6,976 nt of DNA from Phycisphaerales bacterium UBA2218 (lineage in GTDB: Bacteria > Planctomycetota > Phycisphaerae > Sedimentisphaerales > Anaerobacaceae): contig DCUI01000217.1 of assembly GCA_002327785.1 (NCBI GenBank), positions 1-6,976 of the forward strand. The letters run 5' to 3'. The notes beneath the pieces are model-generated. The model made no database searches. It was not told the DNA's origin and worked only from the letters and a program-made list of their open reading frames with translations. Positions 6,087 to 6,976 of the stretch are shown here, piece by piece (position 1 is the stretch's first letter; each line of letters starts with the position of its first letter). The translations under genes and the position numbers were made by a program.

Positions 6087-6976
6087 ATGACGCAGTCGAA
6101 GATTGTACGGAATATCTGGCTCGGGATTGAGAATCTGCTGCTGCATAAGCTGCGGTCGTTTCTGACGATGCTGGGTGTGGTTTTCGGCGTCGGCAGCGTG
6201 GTGGCGATGCTCTCGGTCGGTGAAGGGGCAAGCCAGGAGGCCCTCTCGCAGATTCGCAGGCTGGGCAGCAACAACATCATCATTTCCTCCATGAAGCCCG
6301 CAGATCAGGATCAGACCGTCGTGATGCGCAACTCCATGCTCGTCTACGGTCTGACCTATGACGACCATCGAAGGATGGCGGAGAGCCTCCATCAGGTCCG
6401 CCAGGCCGCGCCGGCAAAGATCATTCGCAAGGAAGCCCGCCTTCGCGAGCGGTCGATGGAGCTTCGCGTGGTCGGGACGACGCCGGAGTGGTTCGAGCTG
6501 GTTCCGCGCGAGGTGGAGGCCGGCCGTGTCCTGCTGCGAGCGGACGAGGAGAAGAAGGCCCCGGTGGCGGTTCTCACGGAGTTCGGGGCCAGGAAGCTGC
6601 TGGCGACGCAGAGTACCGTCGGGCAAACCCTCCGTATCGGGGGCAACGAGTTCGAGATCGTCGGGATCATTCGCAGCGAGAGCGGGCAGGCCGGCAATAT
6701 CCAGATCCCCGACCAGGAGGCCGACGTCTATATTCCCCTGGAGGTGGCGAGGAGATATTACGGCGACATTTTTGCTAGAATTACCTCCGGCTCGTTCGAG
6801 CGGGAGCGAGTCGAGCTGCACCAGATCATCGTCCGGGTGGACGATCCCAAACACGTGGAGGCCGCGGCGGCGGGCATCGAGAGGATGCTGGGGCTGTTTC
6901 ACAAGAAGAAGGACTTCGTCGTGAGCGTCCCTCTGGCGTTGCTCAAACAAACCGAGGCGACCAAGCGGACGTTCAA
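6087..6976 (+). CDS. MacB/FtsX-type ABC permease, second copy (3' end beyond window)
   Basis: The frame is open from ATG6087 to the window edge: 296 whole codons and two bases, with no stop. It begins 5 bp after the first permease stop. The nearest Shine-Dalgarno-like element is AGGA at 6080-6083, only 3 bases from the ATG, so coupling to the upstream gene is likely. The visible part contains helix 1 (about 22-43) and the whole periplasmic core; the window ends at the point equivalent to the start of helix 2. Against the first permease it aligns without gaps, with about 73 differences in 296 residues by hand count (about 75% identity). Residues 8-53 are identical, while 69-86 are almost entirely different. 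It is therefore a genuine paralogue rather than a broken fragment, and it probably pairs with the first copy or forms an alternative homodimer. Whether the FtsX part is intact cannot be seen. Confidence 0.9.
   Translation, partial: MTQSKIVRNIWLGIENLLLHKLRSFLTMLGVVFGVGSVVAMLSVGEGASQEALSQIRRLGSNNIIISSMKPADQDQTVVMRNSMLVYGLTYDDHRRMAESLHQVRQAAPAKIIRKEARLRERSMELRVVGTTPEWFELVPREVEAGRVLLRADEEKKAPVAVLTEFGARKLLATQSTVGQTLRIGGNEFEIVGIIRSESGQAGNIQIPDQEADVYIPLEVARRYYGDIFARITSGSFERERVELHQIIVRVDDPKHVEAAAAGIERMLGLFHKKKDFVVSVPLALLKQTEATKRTF

Larger units (their letters stand above)
4813..6976 (+). repeat. Tandem paralogous gene duplication, period 1274 bp
   Basis: The permease coding sequences starting at 4813 and 6087 are colinear without indels for the visible 890 bases. 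Both copies keep short identical DNA runs, for example the 20-plus bases around 5683-5704 and the last bases of the window. Silent differences are scattered throughout, so the duplication is not recent. Confidence 0.85.

Noticed and set aside
5167..6231. Minus-strand open frame of 354 codons opposite the permeases, and a similar one at 6024-6950
   Set aside because: Both mirror the two paralogous permeases and resemble each other only because the permeases do. They are His/Arg/Pro-rich shadows with no family signature.
6358..6924. Plus-strand open frame of 188 codons inside the second permease
   Set aside because: It is out of frame with the permease frame that runs uninterrupted from 6087, and its Arg/Ser/Trp-rich product has no recognisable features.

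Overview
This window holds most of one operon on the + strand. It encodes a tripartite, MacAB-TolC-type ABC efflux or export machine of a Gram-negative (diderm) bacterium. The diderm assignment rests on an outer-membrane-factor lipoprotein, a periplasmic adaptor and MacB-type permeases in one gene set. Codon third positions are GC-rich. The style of the outer-membrane factor (PLLRGAGR segment) and the long Gln/Arg/Gly-rich tail on the adaptor remind me of Planctomycetota (Phycisphaerae-like) proteins. That taxonomic guess comes from memory, not from a search, and is only moderately secure.

Layout: 1-242 is leader DNA with no recognisable gene. It contains two small perfect inverted repeats and a possible short ORF whose stop overlaps the first structural start as ATGA. 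Next come an outer-membrane factor lipoprotein (243-2114), a MacA/HlyD-type membrane fusion protein with an unusual C-terminal extension (2092-4104), a stand-alone MacB/LolD-type ATPase (4104-4874), a MacB/FtsX-type permease (4813-6081), and a second, paralogous permease (6087 to beyond the window end at 6976). All junctions overlap or are nearly contiguous: 23 bp, 1 bp (TAATG), 62 bp, then a 5 bp gap. This indicates one transcript with translational coupling.

Inferred joint function: the ATPase energises a permease dimer in the inner membrane. The adaptor bridges the periplasm and docks on the outer-membrane factor, so substrate leaves from the periplasm or inner-membrane outer leaflet to the outside. 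The substrate cannot be read from the sequence. The unusual points are one ATPase serving two tandem permease genes (about 75% identical over the 296 visible codons, gapless), which suggests a permease heterodimer, and the long repeat-containing adaptor tail. I see no mobile element, CRISPR array, tRNA, rRNA or convincing terminator. Apart from these points it is an ordinary efflux operon.
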